From assembly GCA_963779805.1 (NCBI GenBank), contig CAVZZN010000012.1, positions 496,001 to 560,000 on the forward strand: a stretch of 64,000 nucleotides of DNA. The letters are read 5' to 3'. The position numbers and the translations under genes were made by a program. Positions 28,066 to 37,956 of this stretch are shown in pieces. Position 1 is the first letter of the stretch. Each line of letters begins with the position of its first letter. Below the pieces are notes generated by a model. The model was given only the letters and a program-made list of their open reading frames with translations. It made no database searches and was not told where the DNA came from. Origin of the DNA: CAIWHR01 sp963779805 (GTDB lineage: Bacteria > Pseudomonadota > Gammaproteobacteria > Burkholderiales > Casimicrobiaceae).

Positions 28066-28111
28066 CGCCCCCGCGGGGCGTCAGAACATCGGGGGCACCT
28101 CGGCGTGCCCC
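28066..28111 (-). other. paired hairpins in the nqrA leader
   Basis: Two inverted repeats lie between the predicted start of transcription and the nqrA GTG: a 7-bp stem GGGGCAC/GTGCCCC (28092-28098 with 28105-28111, 6-nt loop) and a 6-bp stem CGCCCC/GGGGCG (28066-28071 with 28075-28080, 3-nt loop). The second ends 13 bp from the start codon, next to a poor ribosome binding site, so they could tune translation. Confidence 0.45.
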
Positions 28112-28122
28112 AGCCCTCGTGC

Positions 28123-28164
28123 AGTCTAGGAGCGCGCCTCGGCCGCGGGCTTGATTGGGGTCAA
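28123..28164 (-). promoter_or_regulatory. FNR/DNR class II promoter of the nqr operon
   Basis: TTGATTGGGGTCAA (28151-28164) matches TTGAY-N4-RTCAA. On the minus strand a TAGACT hexamer (28128-28123) begins 29.5 bp from the box centre. This puts the box at about -41.5 of a start near 28116, the textbook class II activator position. The nqrA start codon lies 63 bp further on. Confidence 0.8.
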
Positions 28165-28223
28165 CGTGCGGGCGCCGACAGCGCCCGCATCGGCGCAGCG
28201 GGCGCGACGCGCTGAACAGGCCG

Positions 28224-29566
28224 CTACAGGTAGCGCAGGTACAGGTAGACGTGACTCAGCACGATGCTGAGCAGCATCAGCGGGAACGCGACCTTGAGGT
28301 ACGTGACGAAGCGGAAGTGGACGCCCGCGCGACCGGCGAGACCCGCGACGACGAGGTTGGCCGACGCGCCGATCAGCGTGCCATTGCCGCCGAGGCACGC
28401 GCCGAGCGAGAGCGCCCACCACAGCGGCAGGATCGCGTGCTCGCCGCCGAACGTCGGCGCCGTCGCCTTGAGCAGCGGGATCATCGTGGCGACGAACGGG
28501 ATGTTGTCGATGAACGCCGACAGGATCGCGGAAGCCCACAGGATGGCGATGGCGGTGACCTCGAATTCGCCCGCGCGTCGCGGCGAGGAGCTCCTGCGCG
28601 AGCATGCGAGATCACGCCCGTCTTCACCAGGCCGTGCACCAGCACGAACAGGCCGAGGAAGAACATGAGGGTGATCCATTCGGCCTCCGAAAGCGCGCTC
28701 GCTACGTTGTGCGACTGCGTCTCGGCGTCCTTGCCGAAATTGTCCAGCAACAGCAGCACCGCCGCACCCACGATCGCCATGGTCGCCGGCTCGACGCCGA
28801 TCACGCGCTGCGCCATGAAGCCGACGATCACCAGGAAGATCACCGTGAGCGACTGCTTCAGCAGCTTCGGGTCCGTGATCGCCTCGCGCTCGTTGAACGC
28901 CATCACCCGCGCCCGGTGCTCCTCGGTGGTGCGCAGGTGCCGACCCCATACGAAATAGAGGGGAATCAGAGTCAGCGCCATGACGACGACGATGACCGGC
29001 GTGAGGTGGTAGGCGAAGTCGTTGAACGTGAGCCCTGCGGCCGATCCGATCATGATGTTGGGCGGATCGCCGATCAGCGTGGCGGTGCCGCCGATGTTCG
29101 ACGCGAAGATCTGCGCGAACAGATACGGGTACGGCTTCACGCCGAGCTGCTCGGTGATGAGCATCGTCACGGGCACGGTGAGCAGCACCGTCGTGACGTT
29201 GTCGAGGAATGCCGAGAAGACCGCGGTGACGAGCGACATCATCACCAGGATGCCCCACGGCCGCCCTTTCACCTTCTTGGTGGCCCAGATCGCGACGTAC
29301 TGGAAGAGCCCGGAGCGGCGCGTGACGTTCACGATCAGCATCATGCCGAGCAGCAGGCCGAGCGTGTTGAAGTCGACGGCATGCATCGCCTCCTCCTGGC
29401 CGAGGATGCCGAGCAGGATGAGGAGCCCGGCGCCCAGCAGCGCGAGGATGGCGCGGTTCACCTTCTCCGTCATGATGAGGAGGTAGGTCGTCACGAACAG
29501 CACGATGGCCACCCACATCGCGCTCATCCCGAAGAGGAGGGTCGAAGTCGGCGTCGCGGGATGCAT
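28224..29566 (-). CDS. SLC13/ArsB-NhaD superfamily permease
   Basis: About 447 residues with 11-12 transmembrane segments. Characteristic motifs: VDFNTLGLLLGMMLIV, SAFLDNVTTVLLTVPVT, FASNIGGTATLIGDPPNIMIG and a matching C-terminal half (SAFIDNIPFVATMIPLL ... GACLGGNGTLIGASANLVVAG), reflecting the inverted duplicated fold. One frameshift near 28605. Members carry anions, arsenite or exchange Na+/H+. Substrate cannot be read from sequence, but the location between the Na+ pump operon and a CBS protein makes an ion-coupled role plausible. It is coupled to the upstream CBS gene (1 bp gap). Confidence 0.85.
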
Positions 29567-29567
29567 G

Positions 29568-30023
29568 TCACTCGCCCTCGCGCAACGCGGACAGCAGATC
29601 GCGGGCCGACACGAGCCCCACGAGCTGCCCGGACACGGGATCCACGACGGGCACGTTGTTCATGCCGCGATACAGCAGCAGCACGATCTCGAGCGCGGAC
29701 GTATCGGGATGCACCACGTGCTCGGGCCGGACCACGTAGTCCAGCACGGCGTGATCCTCGATCCGGCGCATGTGCTGGCGCAGGTCGTCGACCGTCGACT
29801 GCAGGAAGCCCAGGTCCGGCATGCCGTAGCCGATCAAGGCGGCCTTGGGCAGCAGGTCCGCAAAGATCCGGTCGATGCGGAACATGCCGACGAACTTGCC
29901 GTCGGGGTCCACGACCGGCAGGTCCCCCACGCGATGCTGCAGCATCTGGCCGGTCGCGGTGCCCACCGTGTCGGTGGTCCGCAGGACGACGAAGTCGGTG
30001 GTGTAGAGCGTGGACCGGCTCAT
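29568..30023 (-). CDS. CBS-domain pair protein beside the SLC13 permease
   Basis: Intact 151-residue double CBS protein (VGTATGQMLQHRVGDLPVVDPDGKFVGM ... IVLLLYRGMNNVPVVDPVSGQLVGLVSARDLL). The stop is one base before the permease start, so the two are co-translated. It is likely a nucleotide-sensing regulator of the transporter (inference). It is not closely similar to the CBS protein at 21587. Confidence 0.85.
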   Translation of the reverse strand: MSRSTLYTTDFVVLRTTDTVGTATGQMLQHRVGDLPVVDPDGKFVGMFRIDRIFADLLPKAALIGYGMPDLGFLQSTVDDLRQHMRRIEDHAVLDYVVRPEHVVHPDTSALEIVLLLYRGMNNVPVVDPVSGQLVGLVSARDLLSALREGE

Positions 30024-30084
30024 GGCAGCGCCTCTCGCGATGTCGGGGATGCCGGCCCAATCCGGCGTCCGGAGTGTACCGTAC

Positions 30085-30620
30085 GTGCACTCCCGGATAC
30101 GACGCCGGCGCGTTCGCGCGGGTGCGCGGCAGCGGCGGGTACGGTCCCGGGGCGTCGGCCATCATGCGCAGGCGGCAGCGGTGGGTACGATCCCGGCGCT
30201 TAGCGTCCGCGCGCGTGAGCGCCAGGATGGGTCCCGGCGTTCCTTCGCCTGCATCGTTAACGTTCATCAAGGCTGAGGGCTCGTCACGCCACCCATCCAG
30301 GCGCTCACGCCCGCTCCCGATGCGCGCCGGGACCGTACCCGCCGCTGCCGCCGGGGCAACGTGGCTGGTGTGCAGGGGAAACCATCGCACCGTTCGGCGC
30401 GTGCGCGATGGTGTTGCGCGACACACCGCGAGCGACGCCGGCGTTGGCGGGGATCGGCGCGGTCCGGGAGCGCATCTGAGGCGCGCGCGAACGCGTAGAC
30501 GGGTGGCGCGACGAGCTCTCGGCGTCGGTGAACGTTAACGATGCAGGCGAAGGAGTGCCGGGACCCGTCTTCGCGTTCGCGCGTGCCGAAGCTAAGCGAC
30601 CGGACCGCGCCGATCCCCGC
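30085..30620. repeat. complex inverted/dispersed repeat cluster, copy 1
   Basis: A non-coding ~540-bp cluster. Imperfect ~70-bp inverted arms lie at 30196-30267 and 30529-30598 (outer ends CGCTTAGCG and CTAAGCG, inner ends around AACGTTCA/TGAACGTT). A second unit of about 23 bp (GGCAGCGGYGGGTACGRTCC) occurs twice directly near 30127 and 30172 and once inverted at 30328. Block 30437-30616 is repeated almost exactly at 62419-62598, with about three differences in 180 bp. No transposase is present. The remaining 30024-30084 and 30621-30671 hold nothing recognisable. Confidence 0.85.
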
Positions 30621-30671
30621 CAACGACCCGCGGGCGACGACAGCCGCCAACGCCCCGCGCGTGACGGCAGG

Positions 30672-30708
30672 CGAAAAAGAGGCCTCGCATCGTCGCCGAT
30701 ACGAGGCC
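30672..30708 (-). terminator. rho-independent terminator after the malic enzyme gene
   Basis: On the minus strand an 11-bp stem with one mismatch (GCCTCGTATCG / CGATGCGAGGC, 4-nt loop; 30682-30707) is followed within two bases by TCTTTTTC. It lies 20 bp beyond the malic enzyme stop and should end the porB-gltD-like-malic transcript. Confidence 0.82.
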
Positions 30709-30727
30709 CGGAGGAGTCAACCGGTGT

Positions 30728-32403
30728 TCAGGCGCCGATGATGTACTGCTCGTAGTCCGGCGCGTACATCTGGGCCTTCACGTAGGCGAGCAGGTCGGCC
30801 GGGCGCGCAACGCCGGCGTGGCCCTGCCGGAACGCGACGTCGGCGACCGCGGCCGCGATGTGGGCCGATACGTCGCGCACGCTCTTGAGCGGCGGATAGA
30901 GGCTCCCCTGGTCGAGGTCGGCCTGCGTGACCTGCTCGGCGAGGCTCTTCGCGGCGGCCATGAACATCTCGTCGGTCACGCGCGCGGAGCGGCTCGCGAT
31001 GGCACCGAGGCCCACGCCGGGGAAGATGTACGAGTTGTTGCCCTGCCGCGGCACGAACGTGCGGCCGCCGAGCGTCACCGGATCGAACGGCGAGCCGCAG
31101 GCGAAGAGCGCGCGGCCGTCGGACCATCGGTACGCCTGCTCGGCCGTGCATTCCGATTGCGACGTCGGATTGGACAGCGCGAAGATCATCGGGCGCTCGT
31201 TCAGTTGCGTCATCTTGCGCACGACGGCTTCGTTGAACGTGCCGCCCACCGCCGCCACGCCGATGATGCACGTGGGCTTGAGCGCGTCGATCGCCGTCAC
31301 GAAGTCCCTGATCGCGTCGAATTCGTGCGCATACGGCTGCTTGTGCGAGGCGAGGTCGGTGCGCGACTTCACCACCAGGCCCTTCGAGTCGAAGAGCCAG
31401 CAACGGCGCCGCGCGGTCGCTTCGTCGAGACCGTCGGCCATCATCGCCGTGACGGTGAGATCGGCGATGCCGGTGGCCGCCTCGCCCGCGCCCATGAAGA
31501 GCACCTTCTGCTCGCGAAACCTTCTGCTTCGTGATGCGCACGCCCGAGAAGATGCCGGCGAGCGCGACCGCGGCCGTGCCCTGGATGTCGTCGTTGAAGG
31601 TGCAGATCTGGTTGCGATAGCGCTGCAGCAGCCGGAACGCGTTGTGCGTGGCGAAGTCCTCGAACTGGATCACCACGCCCGGGAACACGTTGGTGGCGGC
31701 CGTGATGAACTCGTCGACGAACGAGTCGTACGCGTCGCCGGTGAGGCGCTTCTGCGGGATGCCGATGTAGAGCGGATCCTTGAGGAACTCCTCGTTGTTG
31801 GTGCCGACGTCGAGGATCACCGGCAGGCACTGGTTGGGATGCACGCCCGCGCACGCCGTGTACAGCGCGAGCTTGCCGACCGGAATGCCCATGCCGTTCG
31901 CGCCGAGGTCGCCCAGGCCCAGGATGCGCTCGCCGTCGGTCACGACGATGATGGCGACGTGGCGCTCGGGCCAGTTGCGCAGCACCTGCTCGACCGAGCC
32001 GCGGTCCTTCGCGCTCACGAAGATGCCGCGCGGGCGCTGGTAGATGTGGCCGAACTGCTGGCACGCGAGACCCACCGTGGGCGTGTACACGATCGGCATC
32101 ATCTCGTCGGGATAATCGATGAGCATGCGATAGAACAGCGCCTCGTTGCGGTCGTGCAGGTTGGTGAGCTGCACGTAACGCTCGAGGTCGTTGGGCTTCT
32201 TGCGGAAGTTCTCGAGGATGCGGCCCGACCTGGACGTCCTGCGTCGACACGCGCGCCGGCAGCAGGCCGCGGATGCCCAGCGCGTCGCGCTCGGCGTCGG
32301 TGAACGCCGTGCCCTTGTTGAGCGTCGGATCGCGCAGGAGCGAGATGCCGCGCGGAAACCAGGCGGGAACCTTGGCCCCGCCACGGGTCGGGTTGTGCAA
32401 CAT
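30728..32403 (-). CDS. NAD(P)-dependent malic enzyme
   Basis: Oxidative decarboxylation of malate to pyruvate with NAD(P)H production. About 558 residues of the long (MaeA-like) form. Motifs: MPIVYTPTVGLACQQFGHIYQRPRG, the catalytic region ILGLGDLGANGMGIPVGKLALYTACAGV, QFEDFATHNAFRLLQRYR, CTFNDDIQGTAAVALAG, nucleotide-binding VLFMGAGEAATGIADL and ALSNPTSQSECTAEQAY. Frameshifts near 32225 and 31520. It lies downstream of porB and the GltD-like flavoprotein, so pyruvate it makes can feed pyruvate:ferredoxin oxidoreductase. Confidence 0.92.
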
Positions 32404-32450
32404 GGAAGTCTCCTTGAGAAGAACGAGGGCGGCCTTGGGCGGCCGCGCCT

Positions 32451-34082
32451 TCAGATCGTTTCGGGCACCGTCGTGATCGCTCCGCACGGACACTCGGAGA
32501 CGCAGATGCCGCAACCCTTGCAGTAGTCGTAGTTGAAGCGGAAGCGCTGGCCCGGCCCCAGCTTGATGACGGCGTTGTCGGGGCACACGCCGTAGCAGTT
32601 GTCGCATTCGAAGCAGTTGCCGCACGACAGGCAGCGGCGCGCCTCGAACAGCGCGTTGGACTCGTTGAGGCCGATCACGACTTCCTCGAAGGTCGATTCG
32701 CGCCGCCGCATGTCGAGCACCGGACGCACGGTCTTCGGCGCATCGGCGTAGTACCACGGATTGAGGTACTTGAACTCCGCGAGCTCGTGCTTCGGCGGTG
32801 CGGTGTACGTCGTCCCCCGCAGCCACGCATCGATGTGGCGTGCCGCCTTCTTGCCGTGGCCGACGCCGACGGTCACCGTGCGCTCGGAAGGCACCATGTC
32901 GCCGCCCGCGAAGATGCCGGGATAACCGGTCATCATGTTGCTGCCCGACCTGCACCACGCCGTCCTCGATCGCGAGGCCCGGCACGCCGTCGAGCAGCGA
33001 CAGATCGACGTCCTGCCCGAGGGCGAGCACGAGGGAATCGGCTCCGAGGGTCTCGAGCTCGCCCGTGGGCTGCGGGAAGCCCTTGTCGTCGAGCTGCATC
33101 CTCTCGACGGTGAGCGTGCCCTCGCTGCCCATCTGCTTGATGGTCGAGAGCCACTTGATCATGACGCCTTCCTGCAGCGCCTCTTCCACCTCGAAGTCGT
33201 GCGCCGGCATCTTCTCGCGCGTGCGGCGATAGACGATGACCGACTCCTCGGCGCCGAGGCGCTTGGCCGTGCGCGCGACGTCGAGCGCGGTGTTGCCGCC
33301 GCCGTAGACGACGACGCGGCGTCCGAGCAGGCGGCTTGTCCTCGCCTTCCATGCTGCGCAGCACCGACACCGCGTCGAGCATCTTGGCGGCGGTCCCCGC
33401 GGGGATGTAGGCCCGCTTGGCGATGTGCGCCCCGACCGCGAGGAACGCGGCGTCGTAGCCGCCTTCGCGCATCGTCGCGCGGATGTCGCTCACCTTGGTA
33501 TCCAGCACGAGCTTCACGCCGGTGTCGAGGATGCGCTGGATCTCGCCATCGAGCACGTCGCGCGGCAGGCGGTACTTGGGAATGCCGAAGCGCATCATCC
33601 CGCCGGCCATCGGGCCCGCTTCGACGATCGTCACGCGCGTGGCCCATGCGACGCAGGTGATACGCAGCGGAGAGGCCCGACGGGCCGGCGCCGACGACCA
33701 GCACCTTCTTGCCCGATTCGCGTTGCGGGCGCGCGAATTTCCAGCCGCGCTTGAGCGCCTCGTCGCCGAGGAAGCGCTCGACGGAATTGATGCCGACCGC
33801 CTCGTCGACCTGAGCGCGGTTGCACGCGCCTTCGCACGGGTGATAGCACACGCGCCCCATCGTGGCCGGCAGCGGGTTGTCCTGCGTGAGCGTGCGCCAC
33901 GCCGCTTCGTAGTCGCCGGACTCGGCGTGGAACAGCCACCCCTGGATGTTCTCGCCCGCGGGGCAGGTGCTGTTGCACGGCGGCAGGCGATCGAGATACA
34001 CGGGCCGCGACGTGCGCCACGATCCCGTCTTGTTGGCGAGGCTCGACCCGACGTCGAGCGTAATGGCAAAAGGTTTTTCCAT
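32451..34082 (-). CDS. GltD-like FAD/Fe-S oxidoreductase with C-terminal 2[4Fe-4S] domain
   Basis: About 540 residues, with frameshifts near 33650, 33330 and 32940. The N-terminal Fe-S region (LPPCNSTCPAGENIQGWLFH, MGRVCYHPCEGACNRAQVDE) precedes an FAD-binding GAGPSGLSAAYHLRRMG and an NAD(P)-binding GGNTALDVARTAKRLGA. It ends with a cysteine-rich region (RRCLSCGNCFECDNCYGVCPDN) and a ferredoxin motif CKGCGICVSECPCGAI. This architecture resembles glutamate synthase small subunits that shuttle electrons between ferredoxin and NAD(P)H. It is 11 bp after porB, so it probably couples pyruvate oxidation to NAD(P)H. Not a glutamate synthase by itself, since no GltB is present. Confidence 0.87.
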
Positions 34083-34093
34083 GTGGACGTTGC

Positions 34094-35111
34094 TCAGGCG
34101 GCGAGGCCGAAGCGGGCGATGTTGCGATCGGCGATGGCCTGGATGCGCGCGATGCGCTCCTCGTCGGGCGGATTGCCGAACAGATGCGCGAACCGCTTCT
34201 GCAGCTTGAGGTAATCCGTGACCGGCACAGTCTTCCTGATCGGCGTGCGGCCGGTGATCTCGCCGTGCTCCGCCTCGAACAGCGGGAAGAGCCCCGACTC
34301 GACGGCGAGGCGCGCGATGCGGATCGTGTCCGCGGGTTGCGAGCCCCAGCCCAGGGGGCAGGGCACGTGGATGTGCACGTAGCGCGCGCCGCGCACGGCC
34401 ATCGCCTGGGTGACCTTCGCTTCGAGGTCGCGCAGGTTGGCCACGCTTGCCGTCGCGACGTACGGGATGTTGTGCGCCATCGCGATCAGCGGCACGTTCT
34501 TGCCGGTGCCGAACACGTTGCCGGGCTCGCGACCGATGGCCATCGTGGTCGCCGTGCGCGCTGCCGGAGGCGTGGCGCTCGAGCGCTGCACGCCGGTGTT
34601 CATGTACGCCTCGTTGTCGTAGCAGATGTAGAGCACGTCGTCGTTGCGCTCGAACATGCCGGAGAGGCAGCCGAAGCCGATGTCGGTGGTGCCGCCGTCG
34701 CCGCCCTGCGCCACGACCCGCGCGTCGTGATCGCCGCGCACGCGCATCGCGGCCGCGACGCCCGACGCCACGGCGGCGGCATTGCCGAAGAGCGAATGGA
34801 TCCACGGAATCTGCCACGACGTTTCGGGATACGGCGTCGAGAATACTTCGAGGCAGCCCGTCGCGTTCACCGCGATCACCTTGTTGTTCGTGGCGCGCAT
34901 GGCCGCGTCGATCGCGTAGCGCGCGCCGAGCGCTTCGCCGCAGCCCTGGCATGCGCGGTGCCCGGAGTTGAGCGAGTTGGTGCGGCGCATGTTCGCCTGC
35001 ACCGAGCGCTCGTTTCGCGAGCAGGCGATCGCCGACGGTGAAGGTGCCGGTCTGGTAGAACTTGATGGGTTGGTCGATCGATCCCTCTTGCCGCCGTGGA
35101 CTGCGATCCAT
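34094..35111 (-). CDS. porB: 2-oxoacid:ferredoxin oxidoreductase beta subunit (PorB)
   Basis: Thiamine-diphosphate-binding subunit of a pyruvate- or 2-oxoacid:ferredoxin oxidoreductase. Motifs: GHRACQGCGEALGARYAID with cluster cysteines, NATGCLEVFSTPYPETSW, the ThDP/Mg site QGGDGGTTDIGFGCLSGMFERNDDVLYICYDNEAYMNTGVQRS, and HIHVPCPLGWG. A frameshift near 35017 separates an N-terminal piece (IDQPIKFYQTGTFTVGDRLLAKR). The ATG at 35111 is the nearest start, though the usual N-terminus would begin a little later. Its partners alpha and gamma lie 8.7 kb away at 43.8-45.7 kb on the same strand. Confidence 0.87.
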
Positions 35112-35277
35112 CGTCGTCGGACCGGCAATGGTTCGGCATCTGGCGCGTCCGCGGATCCCGCCGAGTCGCTGCGGTCCCGCGCCGTGCCCGGGCATGCGGC
35201 CTGCGACGCGTTCGTGCGCCCTACGAGAATGCCCGTCCGTGAGCGTGTGGATGTTGCCGCAATTGCAGGGAAGGCCA

Positions 35278-35318
35278 TTGACCTGAATCAACCCGCCCTG
35301 CGCGACGCTCCACATAAT
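35278..35318 (+). promoter_or_regulatory. FNR/DNR promoter between porB and the nfn-nifJ genes
   Basis: TTGACCTGAATCAA (35278-35291) matches TTGAY-N4-RTCAA. On the plus strand CATAAT (35313-35318) begins 28.5 bp after the box centre, giving a good class II promoter toward the nfn gene with a ~265-nt leader. porB starts 167 bp away in the other direction. The rest of 35112-35589 has no gene I can support. Confidence 0.78.
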
Positions 35319-35589
35319 CTCCAACGACAGGTGTCGACGCGCGAATCCGGGTTCGACCGCTCGCTTCAGGGCGATCGATCGCTTCTCGACCCGATGCCTT
35401 TCCGCGGGTGCGGCCGGGGGCGCAGCAGGAGCGTCCCGTGCAGGCGAGCCCGGGCGCCGCTTTCGCGCAGGTGATTGCGCCCGCGGTTGTCACGACGCAT
35501 CGTCGACGCGTTCGGCGGGATCCGAACAATTCGGGGCCGAAGCCGTTTCGGACTGCGGTTCCGATGTCTTGGGAATGGGAAGACGCTCC

Positions 35590-37956
35590 ATGTATACGAT
35601 CACGCGGCGCGAAGCCTTTTCGGACACCACGTTCCTGTGGGACGTGATGGCGCCCGACGTTGCGCGCGCAGCGCAGCCCGGGCATTTCGTGATGCTGCGC
35701 CTGCACGAGGGCAGCGAGCGCATCCCGCTGACCGTGGCCGACTACGATCCGGCCGCCGGAACGGTGACGCTGGTGATCCAGGCGCTCGGCAAGACGACGC
35801 AGGACATGCGCGACCACTACGGGGCCGGCGACAGCTTCGCCGACTTCGTGGGGCCGCTCGGCCTGCCGCAGCACGTGAGCCGCGCCGGGCACGTGGTCCT
35901 CGTGGGCGGTGGCCTCGGCGTGGCGCCCGTGTATCCGCAGCTGCGCGCGTTCAAGGCGGCTGGCAATCGCACCACCGGCATCATCGGCTTCCGCAGCAAG
36001 GACCTGGTGTTCTGGGAGGAGAAGTTTCGCGCCGCACTGCGACGAGCTTGTCGTGTGCACCGACGACGGCAGCTACGGCAAGCCGGGCTTCGTCACCGCG
36101 GCGCTGCAGGAGCTTCTCGAGCGCGACAAGCCGGACCTCGTGATCGCCATCGGCCCGCTGCCGATGATGAACGCGTGCGTCGAGACTACGCGGCCGTTCG
36201 GCGTGAAGACGATGGTGTCGCTCAACGCGATCATGGTCGACGGCACCGGCATGTGCGGATCCTGCCGTGTCACCGTCGGCAGCGAGGTCAAGTTCGCCTG
36301 CGTGGACGGGCCGGACTTCGACGGCCACCGGGTCGACTTCAAGGAGCTGATGCTGCGCCAGAAGCGCTTCAAGGGCGAGGAGAGCGAGGCCAACAGCGAC
36401 TACGCGCACGTCTGCAACATCGAGAAGACGCTGTTCGAGCAGAACAAGAAGAACTACAAGAAGTACAAGGACCTCGCGCCGCACGCGACGAAGATGCCCG
36501 AGCGCGACGCGGTGGAGCGCTCGCGCAACTTCAAGGAGGTGAACCTCGGCTACTCGATGGCCGACGCGCTGCGCCGAGGCAGAGCGCTGCATCATGTGCT
36601 CGAAGGCGGCGTGCGTCGAGGGCTGCCCGGTGTCGATCGACATCCCGCGCTTCATCAAGCACCTCCTGGTGCGCGACCTCGATGGCGCGCTGGCCGCGAT
36701 CAACGAGTCGAACCTGCTGCCGTCGATCTGCGGCCGCGTGTGCCCGCAGGAATCGCAGTGCGAGGCGCAATGCGTGGTGGGCCGCAAGCTCGAGTCGGTC
36801 GCGATCGGCCGGCTCGAGCGCTTCGTCGGCGACAACGCGCAAGCCGCGCCGAGATCGCGCCCGCCGCGCTTCGAGCGCCAGCTGGGCAGAGTGGCCGTGG
36901 TCGGCGTCCGGTCCGTCGGGCCTCGCGGTCGCGGCCGACGTCGTGCGCTTCGGCTGCGACGTCACCGTCTACGAGGCGCTGCACGTCGTCGGCGGCGTGC
37001 TTCAATACGGCATCCCGTCGTTCCGCCTGCCGCGCGAGATCATCGCCCGCGAGGTCGACAACCTGAAGGCGCTCGGCGTGAAGTTCGAGACCAACAAGGT
37101 GATCGGCAAGACGTTCTCGGTGGCGCAGCTGACGGGCGAGATGGGCTTCGACGCGGTGTTCGTCGGCGCCGGCGCCGGCGCGCCGTCGTTTCTCGGGATT
37201 CCGGGCGAGTTCGCCGGCCAGGTGTACTCGGCCAACGAGTTCCTCACCCGCGTCAACCTGATGGGCGGCGACAGGTTCCCGTACCTCGACACGCCGGTCG
37301 CGGTGGGCAAGAGCGTCGTCGTGATCGGCGCCGGCAACACCGCGATGGACTGCCTGCGCGTGGCGAAGCGCCTCGGCGTGCCGACCGTGCGCTGCGTCTA
37401 CCGCCGCACCGAGGCGGAGGCCCCGGCGCGCATCGAGGAGCTGCGCCACGCGAAGGAGGAGGGCATCGAGTTCTTCTTCCTGCACTCGCCGGTGGAAATC
37501 CTCGTCGACGGCGACGGCAACGTCCGCGGCATGAAGGTGCAGAAGATGACGCTCGGGGAGCCCGACGAGCGCGGGCGGCGCAAGCCGGTCCCGCTCCCCG
37601 AGTTCGTCGAGCTCGAGTGCGACACGGTGATCTACGCGCTGGGCACGAAGGCCAACCCGATCGTCACCAAGTCCACGGCCGGGCTCGAGCTGAACAAATG
37701 GGGCTACATCGTCGCCGACCCGTACACGCAGGCGACGAGCGTGCCCGGCGTCTTCGCCGGCGGCGACATCGTGACCGGTGGTGCCACGGTCATCCTGGCG
37801 ATGGGCGCCGGTCGGCGCGCCGCGCGCGCGATCGGCGCGTACCTCGCGGGCGGCAAGGCGGCCTGGCCGATCACGCAGGCCGATGCCGACGCATTCGTCC
37901 CGCCCACGCCGATGGGCGCTTCCCCGACCAACGTTTCCAGCGAGGTCCAGCCATGA
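35590..37956 (+). CDS. NfnAB-type fusion: ferredoxin:NAD(P) reductase domain joined to GltD-like domain
   Basis: A single ~790-residue gene. Residues ~1-280 are a DHOD-B/SudB-like FAD/NAD domain (PGHFVMLRLHEGSERIPLTVADYD, HVVLVGGGLGVAPVYPQL) with a [2Fe-2S] segment (GTGMCGSCRVTVGSEVKFACVDGPDFDG). A lysine-rich linker (LFEQNKKNYKKYKDLAPHAT) leads to a GltD-like half with Fe-S motifs (CIMCSKAACVEGCPVSIDIP, ICGRVCPQESQCEAQC), an FAD site near 36900 and an NADP site GAGNTAMDCLRVAKRLG. Separate NfnA and NfnB proteins form the electron-bifurcating NADH-dependent ferredoxin:NADP oxidoreductase; here they are one chain. Frameshifts near 36035, 36570 and 36905. Bifurcating activity is inferred. Confidence 0.82.
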   Translation: MYTITRREAFSDTTFLWDVMAPDVARAAQPGHFVMLRLHEGSERIPLTVADYDPAAGTVTLVIQALGKTTQDMRDHYGAGDSFADFVGPLGLPQHVSRAGHVVLVGGGLGVAPVYPQLRAFKAAGNRTTGIIGFRSKDLVFWEEKFRAALRRACRVHRRRQLRQAGLRHRGAAGASRARQAGPRDRHRPAADDERVRRDYAAVRREDDGVAQRDHGRRHRHVRILPCHRRQRGQVRLRGRAGLRRPPGRLQGADAAPEALQGRGERGQQRLRARLQHREDAVRAEQEELQEVQGPRAARDEDARARRGGALAQLQGGEPRLLDGRRAAPRQSAASCARRRRASRAARCRSTSRASSSTSWCATSMARWPRSTSRTCCRRSAAACARRNRSARRNAWWAASSSRSRSAGSSASSATTRKPRRDRARRASSASWAEWPWSASGPSGLAVAADVVRFGCDVTVYEALHVVGGVLQYGIPSFRLPREIIAREVDNLKALGVKFETNKVIGKTFSVAQLTGEMGFDAVFVGAGAGAPSFLGIPGEFAGQVYSANEFLTRVNLMGGDRFPYLDTPVAVGKSVVVIGAGNTAMDCLRVAKRLGVPTVRCVYRRTEAEAPARIEELRHAKEEGIEFFFLHSPVEILVDGDGNVRGMKVQKMTLGEPDERGRRKPVPLPEFVELECDTVIYALGTKANPIVTKSTAGLELNKWGYIVADPYTQATSVPGVFAGGDIVTGGATVILAMGAGRRAARAIGAYLAGGKAAWPITQADADAFVPPTPMGASPTNVSSEVQP

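Noticed and set aside
30254..30267. FNR-like TTGATGAACGTTAA inside the repeat cluster
   Set aside because: One half site is poor, the sister repeat arms carry GTGAACGTTAAC instead, and no -10 hexamer is positioned. It is part of the repeat, not a promoter.
30498..30755. Short ORFs within both repeat clusters that share an identical N-terminal peptide (MxAKECRDPSSR)
   Set aside because: The similarity is explained by the DNA repeat itself; no ribosome binding site and frames diverge outside the repeat.
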